DNA of 53,576 nt, taken from Cylindrodendrum hubeiense (Eukaryota; Ascomycota; Sordariomycetes; Hypocreales; Nectriaceae). Each line of letters begins with the position of its first letter. Position 1 is the stretch's first letter. Where the stretch lies: assembly GCA_014621425.1 (NCBI GenBank), contig JAANBB010000283.1:1-53576 (forward strand). Reading direction: 5' to 3'. Shown in pieces: positions 24,385 through 35,363 of this stretch. The notes under the pieces were generated by a model, which had not been told where the DNA came from, ran no database searches, and worked only from the letters and a program-made list of their open reading frames with translations. Both the position numbers and the translations under genes were made by a program.

Positions 24385-25542
24385 TATGGGATTGCGGATA
24401 TGAGCTGTGAGGTTACGACTGGGACAGAGGTGATGTTCAGACCGTGTAAGAGGGAAATGATGTCACACGCGAGAGCAAGCTTCAATTTTCAAGTGCTGGG
24501 AAGGGTGGGATAAATCGATCAGTGCCTGGGCAAGGCCGTGATTTTATACGTGTACGTAATGGTGTTACTGTTTGGTGCTTGGTGACTATTATTTGGCGCT
24601 TTTTATGGATGGCTATTGAATGCTTTCTTTCTTGTCCTTCTGTCACTTTCATGCACAGCTAAAGGACTCCCGAAATAAATAACATGGACCAGCCTGACCG
24701 ACATCAGCAATTGGCACTATCTGATCAAACGAATCACAATATAATGCCGCAAAGATAGTCCAAAAGGAACGTAAATTCAGCTCTCGAGAAAATCTGTTTC
24801 TAATTGCTCATGATGATGCTAAAAGGTTAAGGATTCGGATGGACCTGACAGCGATCCCTCAATACTACCCTGTAGCTCTCAATGACTGACTAATTGACCT
24901 TATCCAATGACCTCAACACCTGCCGGAATATCCCAAAAGGGATAGCCGCCTCTAATAGACTTACATCCTAACTGACACATCAGCTAAGAATGCCCTTATT
25001 AGCATTAAACACTGACGGACCACCTATCCCCAACACAACAGCCTCACTTGACGTTGGACAAGCATGTATAATTAGTGTATAGGGTATGCAAGAGGCTGGG
25101 GGCGCACCGGTTAACGAGTGCTTGTTGAGCACTCGGCCCTTATTATTTCCCCTTGGCCAATCGACCATAGCGAACGGCGGCGAATGGGCGGACATGTGGA
25201 TTCCCTGTCCTTGGTTTCCGGATGTGATGAGAGGGGGTATCTGTTCCAAAGGGGAAATTAGGAAGATGGCCGCCATTCGAAACCAAACTAAATTCCCGAT
25301 GGCCCCACATGGTTGACAGGGTTTTGTAACCTATTTGGGCTATTAGGCATAACGTTATCTCTACTTGGCGTCCCACTCTCTTTGGGGGGCTTATCATTCG
25401 CCAATCACGATGTGCAAGTCCCTTGGCCTGCTTCTATTGACCTTCAAAAACAGTCCGATACACGCCGACATGCATCACTCCACGTCTTGTTTCCTATTAC
25501 TTTGCTCTGCTTCAGTACTCACCCACCCGCTAGATAACCAGC
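24385..25542. other. Intergenic, between Clr5 remnant and SDR1
   Basis: Ordinary base composition. Several short frames cross 24,980-25,540 on both strands but none has family-like sequence or convincing splice structure, so I call none. The part close to SDR1 is its likely promoter, with a CCAAT box near 25,400 and the 10-mer CACCGGTTAA at 25,105-25,114 that also occurs upstream of the OYE gene. Confidence 0.5.
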
Positions 25543-26583
25543 ATGAAGCAACCGGAAGAAAGGCTCCCGCGGAGCAGCAGAGTCTGGCTCGTCACCGGCT
25601 GCTCGTCCGGACTTGGTCGCGCCTTTGTGCCTGCCATTGTGGCCTGCGGCGATAAAGTCATCGCCACCGCTCGTCGCCTGTCCGACATCCAACTTCTTGC
25701 GAGTGACAACGTGAGGTGTATGCAGCTCGATGTCACGCAATCACAACATGTTTTGGATGGCAAGCTTGCAGAGGACGTGTCGTTTTTCGGGGACATCGAT
25801 GTTCTTGTCAACAATGCAGGATTTGTTTGGTCCGGTGTGTGGGAAGAGCTTGGGTACGGAGAAAGCTTGTGGTAACTCCAAATCTGAAACAGAAGGCTGA
25901 CAGTCTCAGGTCGGAAGCTGTTCAGCAGCAGTTCGAGACTAATGTTTTCGGGGCTATGAGGCTTTCTCGGTCTGTGCTGCCTTATATGCGATGCAAGTCG
26001 TCAGGGACTATCATCTTTCTCGGGAGCATAGCGGGATGGTTAGCAATTGCCGCTGGTGGATTGTATAGCGCATCTAAATTCGCCCTCGAAGGTACGTGTG
26101 GTCATTTTCATTGAACGTGCGCCTCGGTCAGTGTACTGACGATCATTCGCCTGAGCAGGGGCAGTGGAGGCTCTCGATAGCGAGATATCTGGCATGGGTA
26201 TCAGAGCACACATCATGGTACTTGGCGAGTTTCGTACCAAAATCCTGGATCCCAGCAGCCCCAAAGCCAACTTCAAAACAATCCAGGGCATACCGGCTTA
26301 CAGGGTGATTAAGCAAGAACTGCAGGATGCTCATATGCAGACGCACGGCCGGCAACTGGGCAACCCAGAGTTGGCCGTTCAGCGGATCGTCGATTTCGTG
26401 AGAATGGAAAACCTTCCTCCTGATCAAATCGACCAGCTGCCCGTGCGGATTCCAATCGGGTCTGACGCGGTAGACGTTATGCGGAAGAAATGCGAGGATA
26501 CACTCGGTCTTTTAGACTCCTGGGCTGATTTTGCCAGGTCAACGGATTATGAAAACGCAGTTCAAGGTTACCATATGTTATAA
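25543..26583 (+). CDS. Short-chain dehydrogenase/reductase (SDR1)
   Basis: Classical SDR oxidoreductase of 305 residues. Exons 25,543-25,853, 25,910-26,091 and 26,159-26,583; introns of 56 and 67 nt, with phases that join exactly. The Rossmann cofactor loop T18-G-C-S-S-G-L-G25, N90-N-A-G93, catalytic S143 and Y156-x3-K160 are all present. Arg residues after the second strand (A-T-A-R-R, 41-45) favour NADP(H). After the first join the sequence reads E-E-L-G-S-E-A-V-Q-Q-Q-F-E-T-N-V-F-G, the expected helix leading to the N-x-F-G motif, which decides between two possible donors. It lies 5' of the SDR remnant and the OYE gene. The substrate cannot be read from sequence; in this setting it could act on an aldehyde or ketone from amine oxidation (inference). 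Confidence 0.88.
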
Positions 26584-26869
26584 GTAAATATTAAAAAATG
26601 GAAAAACTTAAAAAGGTTAAATTTTTTTTAAATGACAACCTATTGCTTATGAGTGCTTTGAAAATAAGAAACCAAAAAATAAGCAGAAGCGAGAGGCCAA
26701 ACTTGACATATTTGTGATACGTTATTGGAGGTGCATTAAAGGAACAGGAACTGCACCTCCTTTGCAGCAACTTTAAGGACCATCAAACACAATAAAACCA
26801 CATCTTGGGCAGCGAGGATGCCTTTTGTGACCTAGTTGTTTATGATCGTATTATCCAAGGTCCCGTATT

Positions 26870-27760
26870 CCTCCGCATAGCTTGGGCTAATCATTTTCTG
26901 AGTGAGTAGCAATCCTAGACTCAATAAAGCTGTCGGTGCTCGCGTTGGTAGAACTTACCATATCCTTCCCATTTAATCTGCCGCACATTCACAGCTAATG
27001 TGTATCATTCTGTTTAATAGTGGTCAAACTAGGCTCAAATTGCTCCTTATTCGAAACTGATATCTCGTTGTATGGGTCACTCTCTCTCGCACATTTGCCG
27101 CCATATGGCGTCAACATGGCCATGTCGATACCGTCGTTGCCAACAGAGGCATCGTAGATCGAAAGTCGGTTTACATCCCACAATGCAAGATCAATAGCGT
27201 CGAGGACGTTCCCCCTGCGCCAGATACCACGGCTACTGACGTTAAGATGAAAAGTGTCTTGTTTGCCGTTCAGCTCGCCATCCATTTTATGAGGCATTAG
27301 CACCCAATTAATAGAGGTAGGATTGTTGCCACCGCTAGCATCGCACGTCTGAATACCAAAGTCACGTTCCCGATTCCCGAACAAAAGTTGCAGTTTCAAC
27401 TTCGTCAAAGCCGCGGCACCTATCATCAAGGTTAAAGAAAACATCAACCTTAAATCGTTGCTTCTGGGAGCATTGCGCACGAGTATTATCGCGCCCGAGT
27501 TCGTTGCAAAGGTCGGCCCGGTCGCCCTGGCGCCTGCGGAGGAGGTGGTCCGCGCCTACAAGAAATTTCTGGAAGAGGATCTTGTGGGCGACAGATTTGG
27601 TCAGGGTGTTGAATGTAGCCAAGACAAGAACACAACAGTTGAAAAGTTCCCCTTGGGGAATGGAGGAGCGAGCGAGGCCTCAGCCGTTCCATGGGATGGA
27701 AACGTCAAGGACTTTCACAGTGAAACGAACGGACCAGAATTGGCAACACCCATAGATTGA
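26870..27760 (+). pseudogene. Broken SDR, relative of SDR2
   Basis: Read in changing plus-strand frames, this aligns with SDR2 (30,357-31,390) along most of its length. Landmarks: V-A-I-L-D near 26,905-26,920, K-L-G near 27,026, D-I-S-L-Y-G-S near 27,052, V-A-N-R-G-I (for V-A-N-A-G-I) near 27,135, D-V-P-P-A-P near 27,205, and V-Q-L-A-I-H-F-M-R near 27,270-27,295. After that comes the C-terminal block with F-L-E-E, V-E-C-S-Q-D, P-W-D-G and a stop at 27,758-27,760. Damage: TAG at 27,298-27,300, TAA at 27,433-27,435, frame changes near 27,095 and 27,425, and loss of the Y-x3-K active site. The closing ~100 codons remain open. It is an old duplicate of SDR2 or a lost cluster gene; the substitutions are not dominated by RIP. 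Confidence 0.8.
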
Positions 27761-28072
27761 CGAAGATGGAAGTTAATTACCGCATTGCATTTCGATTTCA
27801 CATCTTCAAAATTATTCAAGGGTGGGGAGGTGTGGTTTTGCTGGCCGGCAAAATGGACCCGCCACCACCGCAGGTTGACTGCTCTTGCCGATTATCAAAC
27901 GGCAATCACAGCAACAGCGATTGACAAAATTTACGCCGCACAGGTTCCAGAAAAGAATATGGGAGCACTCAAGTTCTATAAGACATACTAGAATCCAAGG
28001 TCATCCATGGTACCAGAGCGTAATGTTTCATTTGTTGTAGATATAATTTGCTACCACCTATCTCAATATATT
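27761..28072. other. Intergenic, 3' side of SDR remnant and OYE
   Basis: About 310 bp between two converging ends. A 68-codon frame (27,785-27,991) has no recognisable family features and is not called. Confidence 0.4.
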
Positions 28073-29200
28073 CTAGACTTGCACAATCTGTTCCTCATTG
28101 AGATACTCCAAACTGTAGCTGTAATCGGTATAGCCCTTTGCTTGCATTGGGGTGTAGAAGGTCGACCGATCATATTTGGCCAGCTGAATATTGTGCTTGG
28201 CACGGAAAGGGAGATCAGGATTGGAAATAAAGGATCTACCAAACACGATAACGACTTCCTGATCTCGATAGAGGGAGTCTTCCACCAACTTTTCAGCAGA
28301 CTCGGGAGTGAATCCTCCGGCAACAAGAAGCGGAGACGTGTTCCCCCAGAGTTGGGGGATGAAAGGAGCTTCATCTGGAGCTCGGAGTTCGTCCTCCATA
28401 TCGTCAGCACCACTGATGCGAGGCTGGACGATGTGCAGATATGATGGCCGTATCTTCTTCAACTGCTCAACGAGATATGTGAACTGCTCCTTGGCGTTCT
28501 GCATCCGCATCCCTTGGAAGGTACTGTAGGGGCTGAGACGAATGGCAGTTCGATCGGCGCCGATGGCATCGGCGACAGCCTTGGTCACCTCAATAGCGAA
28601 CCGAGCGCGGTTCTCGACACTACCGCCCCAGCGATCGGTGCGCTTGTTGCATGTATCTTGAGTAAACTGGTCAACCAGGTATCCATTGGCCCCATGGATC
28701 TCTACCCCGTCAAAGCCCGCCTTGATGGCATTCCTCGCAGCCTGAGCGTAGTCGGAAATATACTCAAGGACCTCGCTCTCGTTGAGGGCTCGAGGCGCAG
28801 GTGATCCCTCCGCCATCGGGGTTGCGCTGGAGCTGACATATTCCAAGTCGCGAGCCTGTAGAACTGGCAGCTCTGCTGCGCGGCCCATCGCCCACATCTG
28901 GCAATAGATGAAACACTTCTTTTCGTGTACAGATTCTGTGATCTCTTTCCATGCGGCTATTTGTTCCTCCGACCACAGTCCAGGTGTGTTCGCTTCGCCG
29001 ATGCTCTTCTCGCTGATGTATGTCGCTTCCGTAATCAGCAGAGTTCCCTCGACGGCCGCCCGTTGAGTGTAGTATTCCTTCACCATGGGAAGGGGCACAA
29101 AACCAGCATCGCAGCGATAGCGGGTCAGAGGCGCCATAGCCATGCGATGCGAGAGATCACAGCGGCCCAGTCGAAGGGCAGTGTGCAGTTGAGGAGCCAT
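28073..29200 (-). CDS. Old Yellow Enzyme family FMN ene-reductase
   Basis: Flavin (FMN) dependent oxidoreductase that reduces activated C=C bonds, 375 residues in one exon, the usual size. The barrel starts with M-A-M-A-P-L-T-R-Y-R (20-29). The substrate/catalytic motif is H169-G-A-N172-G-Y174, so the His/Asn pair that binds the substrate carbonyl and the proton-donating Tyr are all kept. Next come N185-x-R-T-D and W-G-G-S-V-E-N-R-A-R-F (191-201), and late FMN-phosphate residues A-G-G-F (about 294-297) and F-G-R-S-F. Keeping Tyr174 points to reductase rather than isomerase chemistry, by analogy with fungal EasA-type enzymes. It is transcribed away from SDR2 across a shared 1.16-kb promoter. 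No ergot-pathway partner is present, so an ergot role is not proposed. Confidence 0.93.
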   Translation of the reverse strand: MAPQLHTALRLGRCDLSHRMAMAPLTRYRCDAGFVPLPMVKEYYTQRAAVEGTLLITEATYISEKSIGEANTPGLWSEEQIAAWKEITESVHEKKCFIYCQMWAMGRAAELPVLQARDLEYVSSSATPMAEGSPAPRALNESEVLEYISDYAQAARNAIKAGFDGVEIHGANGYLVDQFTQDTCNKRTDRWGGSVENRARFAIEVTKAVADAIGADRTAIRLSPYSTFQGMRMQNAKEQFTYLVEQLKKIRPSYLHIVQPRISGADDMEDELRAPDEAPFIPQLWGNTSPLLVAGGFTPESAEKLVEDSLYRDQEVVIVFGRSFISNPDLPFRAKHNIQLAKYDRSTFYTPMQAKGYTDYSYSLEYLNEEQIVQV

Positions 29201-30356
29201 CTGTAAAGAGGTGAAGAAATTTGCGTCAACGAAGGGCTGTCGGATAGTAGAGGTGGCGTGGGTGAAGCAGGACGAAGCAGGTCCGACACTGATTGTTGAT
29301 ATAGGAATTTTGACCCCAGCGACAGCGATTGCACTGGGGAGTTACTTAAGTGTGATTGGTTATGCATTGTAGCCCTCGTCGGGTTTTTTGCCCGTTTTTA
29401 TGTGTCCGTATCAAGTCACCGGTTAAGACCCTTTAAGGTTGGTGCCATATTTAATTATCTTGGCTGGGCCTCGGGAAAACCATGGCTATTGAGTTCGATG
29501 TTCGCGGCCCCGTCAGGTAGGTAGCCTTCGGTCTGATCACCGCATATCTGTCTCACTGAGGGCGCGGAACCGCGAGTCATCTCGACTTGAAAAAGGCAAT
29601 CATAAGCAGCATCCTTTGGTTATTAAGCATGTGCTGTCCTGGTTCTGAGTGGATGATTCCCCGTAAGTGTCGCTGTCAAAATGCTTACCTGTCTAGCATT
29701 CCTTGAAAATGGCTAGACAAGGTCGATAGTACCCCAAGCAGTACGTTTCCATGGCCTAGAAAAGGCTTCTTCGTTCTCCAAGAGTCTCCTGAACTATATA
29801 CTAATCATAAAGCAGTGGCATGAACAGAAAATGCGTGAACCGGTTTCTCAAACATCGCTCCCGCGTCAAATGTGATCATCGTGGGAATAGCTTGCAAACG
29901 ATAAAATTAATATTTCGACTTATCGCCCGACTCCACTTTCAAGAAGGACCTATATACAACTTTGAACGACTCGTAGTGGTGTTGAAGCATCGATCCGAAA
30001 AGAGTAGCAAAACCCGAAAATGGACTTTGTGCGGGGAAGACTGATTAGATACTGTGAGTTGAAGGTAATCGGCGAGGTCGACAGTTAAGTGAAGCGGGAA
30101 GAGTAACCGACGAGCAATCAGCAATACCCGCCTGTATCGAGTGCTGTGCAGAGGCCCATGATGCCACAGATACTGACTCGAATACATCACGTATCAATTA
30201 CTACCTTCTTCACTATATATAAGAACACATTCCCCCCCCCATTGGATCGCAGCGTGAAGTGTTTGAGCAAATTCGACCCGCCACACTAGGTTCCTACTAA
30301 ATTCGCCAGCATTATCACAAACTCACTCCCCTCCAAAAACATCATCATAATCCGCC
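29201..30356. promoter_or_regulatory. Divergent promoter region, OYE (-) and SDR2 (+)
   Basis: 1,156 bp between the two start codons, with no supported gene. It holds a perfect inverted repeat CGCGG-AA-CCGCG at 29,563-29,574, a CACCGGTTAA 10-mer at 29,417-29,426, AACCGGTT at 29,838-29,845 and a TATA-like box at 30,214-30,223. Inverted CGG triplets are the usual half-sites of Zn2Cys6 regulators such as the one encoded at 33,022-35,363; binding is inference. Confidence 0.5.
30214..30223 (+). promoter_or_regulatory. TATA-like box of SDR2
   Basis: TATATATAAG lies 134 bp upstream of the SDR2 ATG, a plausible distance for a fungal TATA element plus short leader; a C-run follows at 30,232. Confidence 0.5.
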
Positions 30357-31390
30357 ATGTCCAGTCACCGAAAAGTTGCTGTGATCACAGGTAGTGCTGT
30401 TAGTGGCCATACTCTCATGTTGACTGACTGATCACAAAACGCATTGTGATCTCTGCCCGTGCTACCGCTGACTTTTGACCCCCCAATTAGTCAGGAATTG
30501 GCCTAGCCCTGGCCACTACCTTGGTGACAAACGGATGGGCTGTTGTTTTACTTGATCTCAATCAAGACGAGGGTGTTCGCCAAGGTGAGACTCCGTGACC
30601 CTCACTTTGCAGTAGAAGCTTTAGCAGCCTAAGACGTGTGACAGCCAGGAAGCTAGGTCCTCATGCATTGTTCTGCCAATGTGATGTATCGTCTTATCAG
30701 TCCCAAGCAAAGGCTTTTCGGCTGGCTTGGGATGAACATGGTCGTGTTGATGCCTTTGTCGCAAACGCGGGGATCCAGGACAAGGCCTCGGTATATGCAT
30801 TGCGACACAAGAGCGGTGGTATCGATGATGTGCCCCCAGCTCCTAACCTCATATGCACAGACATCAACCTGAAAGGGGTGATTTACGGGGTACAGTTGGC
30901 TATTCACTTCATGAGGTACAACTCTACGCCAGGCGGCAAGATAGTCCTTATGGGCAGCATCGCGGGGGTAGTACCTGACCCGACGTTCCCAGAGTACAGC
31001 AGTACCAAAGCAGCTGTCATCAACTTCGCCCGAGCTGTGGCTAGGCCTTTGCGCATCAAGGAAAACATTTCTGTCAATGTGGTGTGCCCTGATGCTGTCC
31101 CAACCAAACTTGACCCCCCAGAGTTCCATGCTGCGGTTGGGGCTGATGCTCTCACGTCAACCGAGACGGTTGTGAGCGCGTTTCTGGAATTCTTGGAAGA
31201 ACAGGGCGACAGCCGGAGATATGCGTGTGCTCTCGAGTGCAGCCAAGATAGATTGATTGTCTTGAAGGAGCCTGAAGTCGGAAATGGAAAAATTAGCTTG
31301 AGGTCGGTGACTCCTTGGGATGGATATTTCAAGATGATTCATGGGGAGCCAAGTGAATTGGAGGGTGCACTGCCAGAGTCAACAGTATAG
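30357..31390 (+). CDS. Short-chain dehydrogenase, NAD-type, 15-PGDH-like (SDR2)
   Basis: Classical SDR of 293 residues. Exons 30,357-30,398, 30,491-30,584 and 30,645-31,390; introns 92 nt (GTTAGT...TAG) and 60 nt (GTGAGA...CAG). Choosing GTTAGT rather than the upstream GTAGTG as donor restores the glycine-rich loop T11-G-S-A-S-G-I-G18. Asp37 at the end of the second strand (V-L-L-D-L) indicates NAD(H). N86-A-G88, S150 (M-G-S-I-A-G) and Y163-S-S-T-K167 complete the active site. The C-terminal half (E-C-S-Q-D near 243, P-W-D-G near 269) is shared with the broken gene at 26,870-27,760. Overall it resembles fungal 15-hydroxyprostaglandin dehydrogenase-like SDRs; the true substrate is unknown. It is divergent from the OYE gene. 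Confidence 0.9.
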
Positions 31391-32381
31391 AGCAACTTTA
31401 CGAGAAATAGACATACACCACTTCTGCTGTACCAAAGCCCCGTGCTACCTTGTCCGCCTATTAATTCACGATAAAGCAATTCTACCCCAATGGATGAATA
31501 ATGCCAATGGCTCGTTGCTCATCACACAGAGGGAGGTTAATTCACTTAGCCATTCACTGCACCATGAACGTTACAGATCATTTCAGGCTTCACAGGCATT
31601 TTATTCCCTGCCAGGACCCGATAAGCTCGAAACCGCCGCTTTTATTGTCCTGGGTCTCAAAAAGTAAAACCAGGACGCCTTCAGTCAAATGATCCTCCAG
31701 CCGTCCGGGGAACCCAGGTCCATCCCAGCGCTAACTACGGAGTAGCAGCCACTCATTCCAAACGCAGGTGGGCAACGCATTACGTCAGAGAAACCAGTGC
31801 ACACCCGCCAATTCGCTGCACCACTTCATCGGCGCGTGGTGACCGTGCGGGGAATACGATATCGAGATTTGAGCCTGACTCGGTCGAGCTTGCGCACAAT
31901 ATTTAGAGCTTCCCGATCGGAAGACCAGGACATAGCAGAACCCGGAGAAGTGTCCCGTGATGTGACGCCCCTCGTTCGCATTTCTTGTCCGTTCTTGTCC
32001 GCAAGTTACGCTAGCGCTCTGCGCCCATTTATCTTTATCTATCATACTCCACTTCGTAACCAGGCTAGTGGGGGCTCTGCATTCCGATCTAGGGGTAGCT
32101 GACTCGTTGAGAATGATAGCAAAGCCCCCGCAGCGAGGAAATATTTTCCCTTTCGAGGCGGCCAGCTGCAAAGTCCCAATTCGTCAAGAATTTCAGGTGC
32201 GAGATGTGAGTATGAGACGAATTGATTGCTCTTTATATTAACGTCGGCTTCCTCCACAAGGATGAAAAAAAAAAAACTCAGAACCCAGTCAACAAGAAGC
32301 AACAACGAAGAGACGATAAAACAACCTACCTCGAAAACATCAACTAGATCTGCTAGTCACATCCCTTCTGAAGCGCCGAAA
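31391..32381. other. Intergenic, upstream of EthD1
   Basis: About 990 bp without a supported gene. It includes a palindrome CCGATCGG at 31,913-31,920, a TACGGAGTA motif at 31,736-31,744, and an A-run in the probable 5' leader near 32,266. Overlapping short frames on both strands have no family features. Confidence 0.45.
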
Positions 32382-32702
32382 ATGCCTGCCCTCATTAGCT
32401 GCGGTTATCCTGTCGGAAAGGAGCATCGCTTCGATCTCGATTACTACAAGAATACTTTCATGCCCAAGGCTTTCAATTTCTACAAGCCCATGGGCATGTC
32501 AGGCTATGAGATCATCGAGTACAAACCCCGGAAAGGCCAGGAGTCGCCTTGGAGCGCGCAGGTGTACATGTATTGGGCCAGCGTTGACCACTTCAACGCG
32601 GCCATGGAAAACGGGGGTCATGATTTGGATGCCGAAATCATGGTCTATAGCGACGTTGAGCCCGACACCATCAGCGGCGACATTGCCGCGAATGCCATAT
32701 AA
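32382..32702 (+). CDS. EthD-domain protein 1 (dimeric alpha-beta barrel)
   Basis: Small EthD-like protein of 106 residues, single exon. The family is named for a protein needed for ethyl tert-butyl ether breakdown in bacteria and folds as a dimeric ferredoxin-like barrel; some fungal members serve as small oxygenases or decarboxylases. Visible hallmarks: strand-forming start, F17-D-L-D-Y-Y (17-22), M27-P28, G-M-S-G-Y near 38-42, an aromatic strand V-Y-M-Y-W (61-65), and D-H-F-N-A-A-M-E then G-G-H (69-80). Where bacterial EthD has H-M-P, this one has F-M-P. The frame is open upstream to 32,226, but the ATG at 32,382 fits the family start and aligns with EthD2. It converges on the regulator gene 319 bp away. 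Confidence 0.85.
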   Translation: MPALISCGYPVGKEHRFDLDYYKNTFMPKAFNFYKPMGMSGYEIIEYKPRKGQESPWSAQVYMYWASVDHFNAAMENGGHDLDAEIMVYSDVEPDTISGDIAANAI

Positions 32703-33021
32703 GCTGTGTCTTCCAGTGGGTGATGTGGACATTCATTTAGGCCATTAAGTTCGGTCATATTATACAAAGATATGCTTCAATTTCCTGATGTGGCGTATCG
32801 ATGGACTTGTGGAGGCTGGCAATGGCCATTACGCCTTGAGTGGCACAACACGATATCACTAGTCACAATTCAGTTCTTTCATCACTATTTCAAATGATAT
32901 CATAGTGACATACGGCAGAGGAGATAAGCGAGTGTGGGGGGGAACTAAAGCATTTGCACCAGACCAAGAATGTGAAGGCACGATAGGTAAAATAAAAGTA
33001 AAGATGAAACAAAATGAAAAT

Positions 33022-35363
33022 TTACATAACCGTCTCCCATCCGTTGGCAATCATGACGTCCATCCAGTAAATCTCTTCATTTGCTAACTGTTTAGTCTCA
33101 TTGGCCCTCATCTCGGCAGCATCCATCTTGTCCCAGGTTGCTTTGACAATCTTCAAGCAGGTCTGTACAGGCAAGATTGGCAGGGCATGGAGGAAGTAGC
33201 TCAAGCGGCTACGCAGCATTTCGCGTGCATCCGCTACTTTGATGGCGTCGAGCGCGATGTTTATGTCATGTTCTGGCGATGTATCATCAGCCTCAGAACT
33301 TGCGTCTCGGGCCAAGAGCGCGTCTGCCGGCATACGCAACTCACTACAGAGAGCCACAAGCAGAAAGCTCTGGAAGTTCTGTGTTCCAGAGTCCGGTGGC
33401 ACGCTGCGCAGCATTTCTAGAGTCTGTAGCGCAAAAGAGGTCAACCACCTGCAGTAGAATTTCTTCGTGTTAGATGGCTCGGGCCCAGAACCTCCGTCTG
33501 GCATGGAGAAGCAGCCGGGTGTTGGAGAAGCGGTATCCAAAGACAACCGGCGCTCCAGCAGGTCGGGAAAGACATGATACAGCTGTATCAGGCCCACGCA
33601 ACGGGATGCTTCCGCAAGCGTCAGCAAATGGCCAAGGGGGGTCTTGTGATCCGCGGGGTCAATGATTTCCATGTCAGCAGGCGTGGTCAGGCTGAGCATG
33701 CGTTCCTCAAGCTCCTCGGCAGTTGCTATGGTCTGTTGAAGTAGTTTTATGTAGGCGTGGGTTGCAAACAAGGGCGAGTGAGCCTGCTTACGCTGCCATC
33801 GGATGAGCCTGCCAATCTGTTGCATGACAGATTGCACGTCTCCGGCGACGCCAGTCCACGGGTGGGGGGGCTGGCGGGAGGGCCGGAACACAGTGACTTG
33901 GAATGGCGGGTAGCTGTCGCCGATACCGTCGGTGCAATACGATAGAAGCATTTCCAAGTGGATGAGGGCTCCCCGAAAAAAGGGCATGTTTTTCTGCTGG
34001 ATTTCAGTGCTTTGGTCTTGATTATGCTGAAGGTAGGATTTGGCGCGATTGAAGAGGGCCAGGCCAAGGTCGCCCTCCCTGTGCCAGCAGGCGCTGCCTA
34101 CTAACATGAGTGATGCGAGAAGCGACATGTCGTTGAAATCTGACTCCTTGTCTAGCAAGGCTAGAGCATCGTGACGGTGTTTGAGGCCCAGGGCGCGGAG
34201 GCGAGGAAACCTATTGGCCAAGTAGGCTGCTGCCATGCTCTGAATGGTGTGATAGACGACAGGTGACGAGTCCCATACATCTAAGAGAGTGGTCCTGAAG
34301 GGATTCATGGGGCCGTCATAGCAGGAACAGTTTGAGGCGACATCGTAAAAGAAATACCCCACTAGGCTGGTAGAGGTTTCTGTGACCTGTCGCACGAGTG
34401 TTGTGCCAGATTCTCGGTCGCGCTGGGAGAGGGCATCACGGCACGAAGAGGTTTTGCTGACGGCTTTCAGTTCGAGCAGAAGGCTCGGCACAAGGCTAAG
34501 TTGGTTCTGTGTGGCGTTGGATACAGGAACGCATGTCGCAGGGGGCGAGATTGGTTCCAACGGGGCGAGCTCGGTTGTGTCAATCCACTGCACCGGGACT
34601 TGGGGATGCGGTGATTGTGGTTGCATCATCAACAAAACTGACGGATCTGCAGTTGTCTGAGGTAAAGACATGGTCAAGGATGGTGGCGATGGCGGCCCAA
34701 AGTATGCCCAGCCAGGAGACCACGACAATGTCGCGAGATCCATTGCTGGCAAGTCGACGTAGTCAACTTGGGGTTCAGAGTCCTCAGCGGCGCCGTCGCC
34801 GTCAGGCCCGGAATTTTGCTCCGAGGACGAGGAGCTGGCCAAAGAGGAGGCAGCTTCTTCCATGTAAAAGTCCTCGGCCGTCAGTCCCTTTGGTTCGAGA
34901 TCCAGATGGCCTTGACCGGGCTCACCTGGATCATCTTGGGAGTCTGGCGGAACTTGTGCATCATTCCATTGTTGGTCGTAGGGATGGTCCCAGTCAAAAT
35001 GCCTCCAGATGAGAGCCGGTAGTGTGGCATTCGCCTGTGGCATTGCCTGTGTATGGGGCTGGTGAATCTCGTACTTGCGGGACCACTTGAGACGCTGGGC
35101 GTAGCCAGGACACTGCACGCCAGAGCGGACACAGCGGGCACACTGTGGACGCTCCTCACTGCACTTGAGCTGCGTAAGGGCATCGCTTTGTCAGCGAATG
35201 TAATGGAGTAATGGGGGCTGTCGGTGAGATGATGGAGTGATGTGATGGGGCCCAGGTAACCAAACAAAGATCTACTCACGCGGTGAATCTTGCATCGCGA
35301 GCAGCCATTGTGTGACTTTTTTGCACCGCGGCCACGGGCGCCTTCAGTAACTGGTTGCTCCAT
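33022..35363 (-). CDS. Zn2Cys6 transcription factor, PF11951-like
   Basis: Fungal binuclear zinc cluster regulator of 743 residues. Exon 1 35,363-35,280, intron 35,279-35,170 (110 nt, GTGAGT...CAG), exon 2 35,169-33,022. The intron splits the zinc cluster; joining gives C21-x2-C24-x6-C31-x6-C38-x2-C41-x6-C48 complete. A low-complexity acidic/Ser-rich stretch follows (about residues 110-160), then the Fungal_trans_2-type middle region (L-L-D-V-W-D-S-S-P-V-V-Y-H to R-A-K-S-Y-L, roughly 310-400). Upstream in-frame sequence has no ATG before a stop, so ATG 35,363 is the start. It lies between the two EthD genes, divergent from EthD2, which makes it the obvious candidate for local cluster control (inference). 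Confidence 0.9.

Noticed and set aside
25080..25540. Overlapping 70-98-codon frames upstream of SDR1
   Set aside because: Frames on both strands overlap each other, lack family features and lie in a likely promoter.
25854..25909. Alternative SDR1 donor at 25,872, giving a 38-nt intron and extra residues Y-G-E-S-L-W
   Set aside because: Phase also fits, but 38 nt is shorter than normal fungal introns, and the 56-nt option gives the conserved E-E-L-x-x-E-x-x-x-Q-F-x-T-N-V-F-G run without an insertion.
28073..29200. OYE as an ergot-alkaloid EasA/FgaOx3 enzyme
   Set aside because: No dimethylallyltryptophan synthase or other ergot gene nearby, and the residues seen are common to most fungal OYEs.
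32226..32381. Upstream in-frame extension of EthD1 starting at 32,226
   Set aside because: The extra residues are low-complexity (Lys run) and absent from EthD2, whose start aligns with ATG 32,382.
34881..35168. Long minus-strand frame reading through the regulator intron
   Set aside because: It is exon 1 continued through an intron; splicing at 35,279/35,170 completes the six-cysteine cluster.
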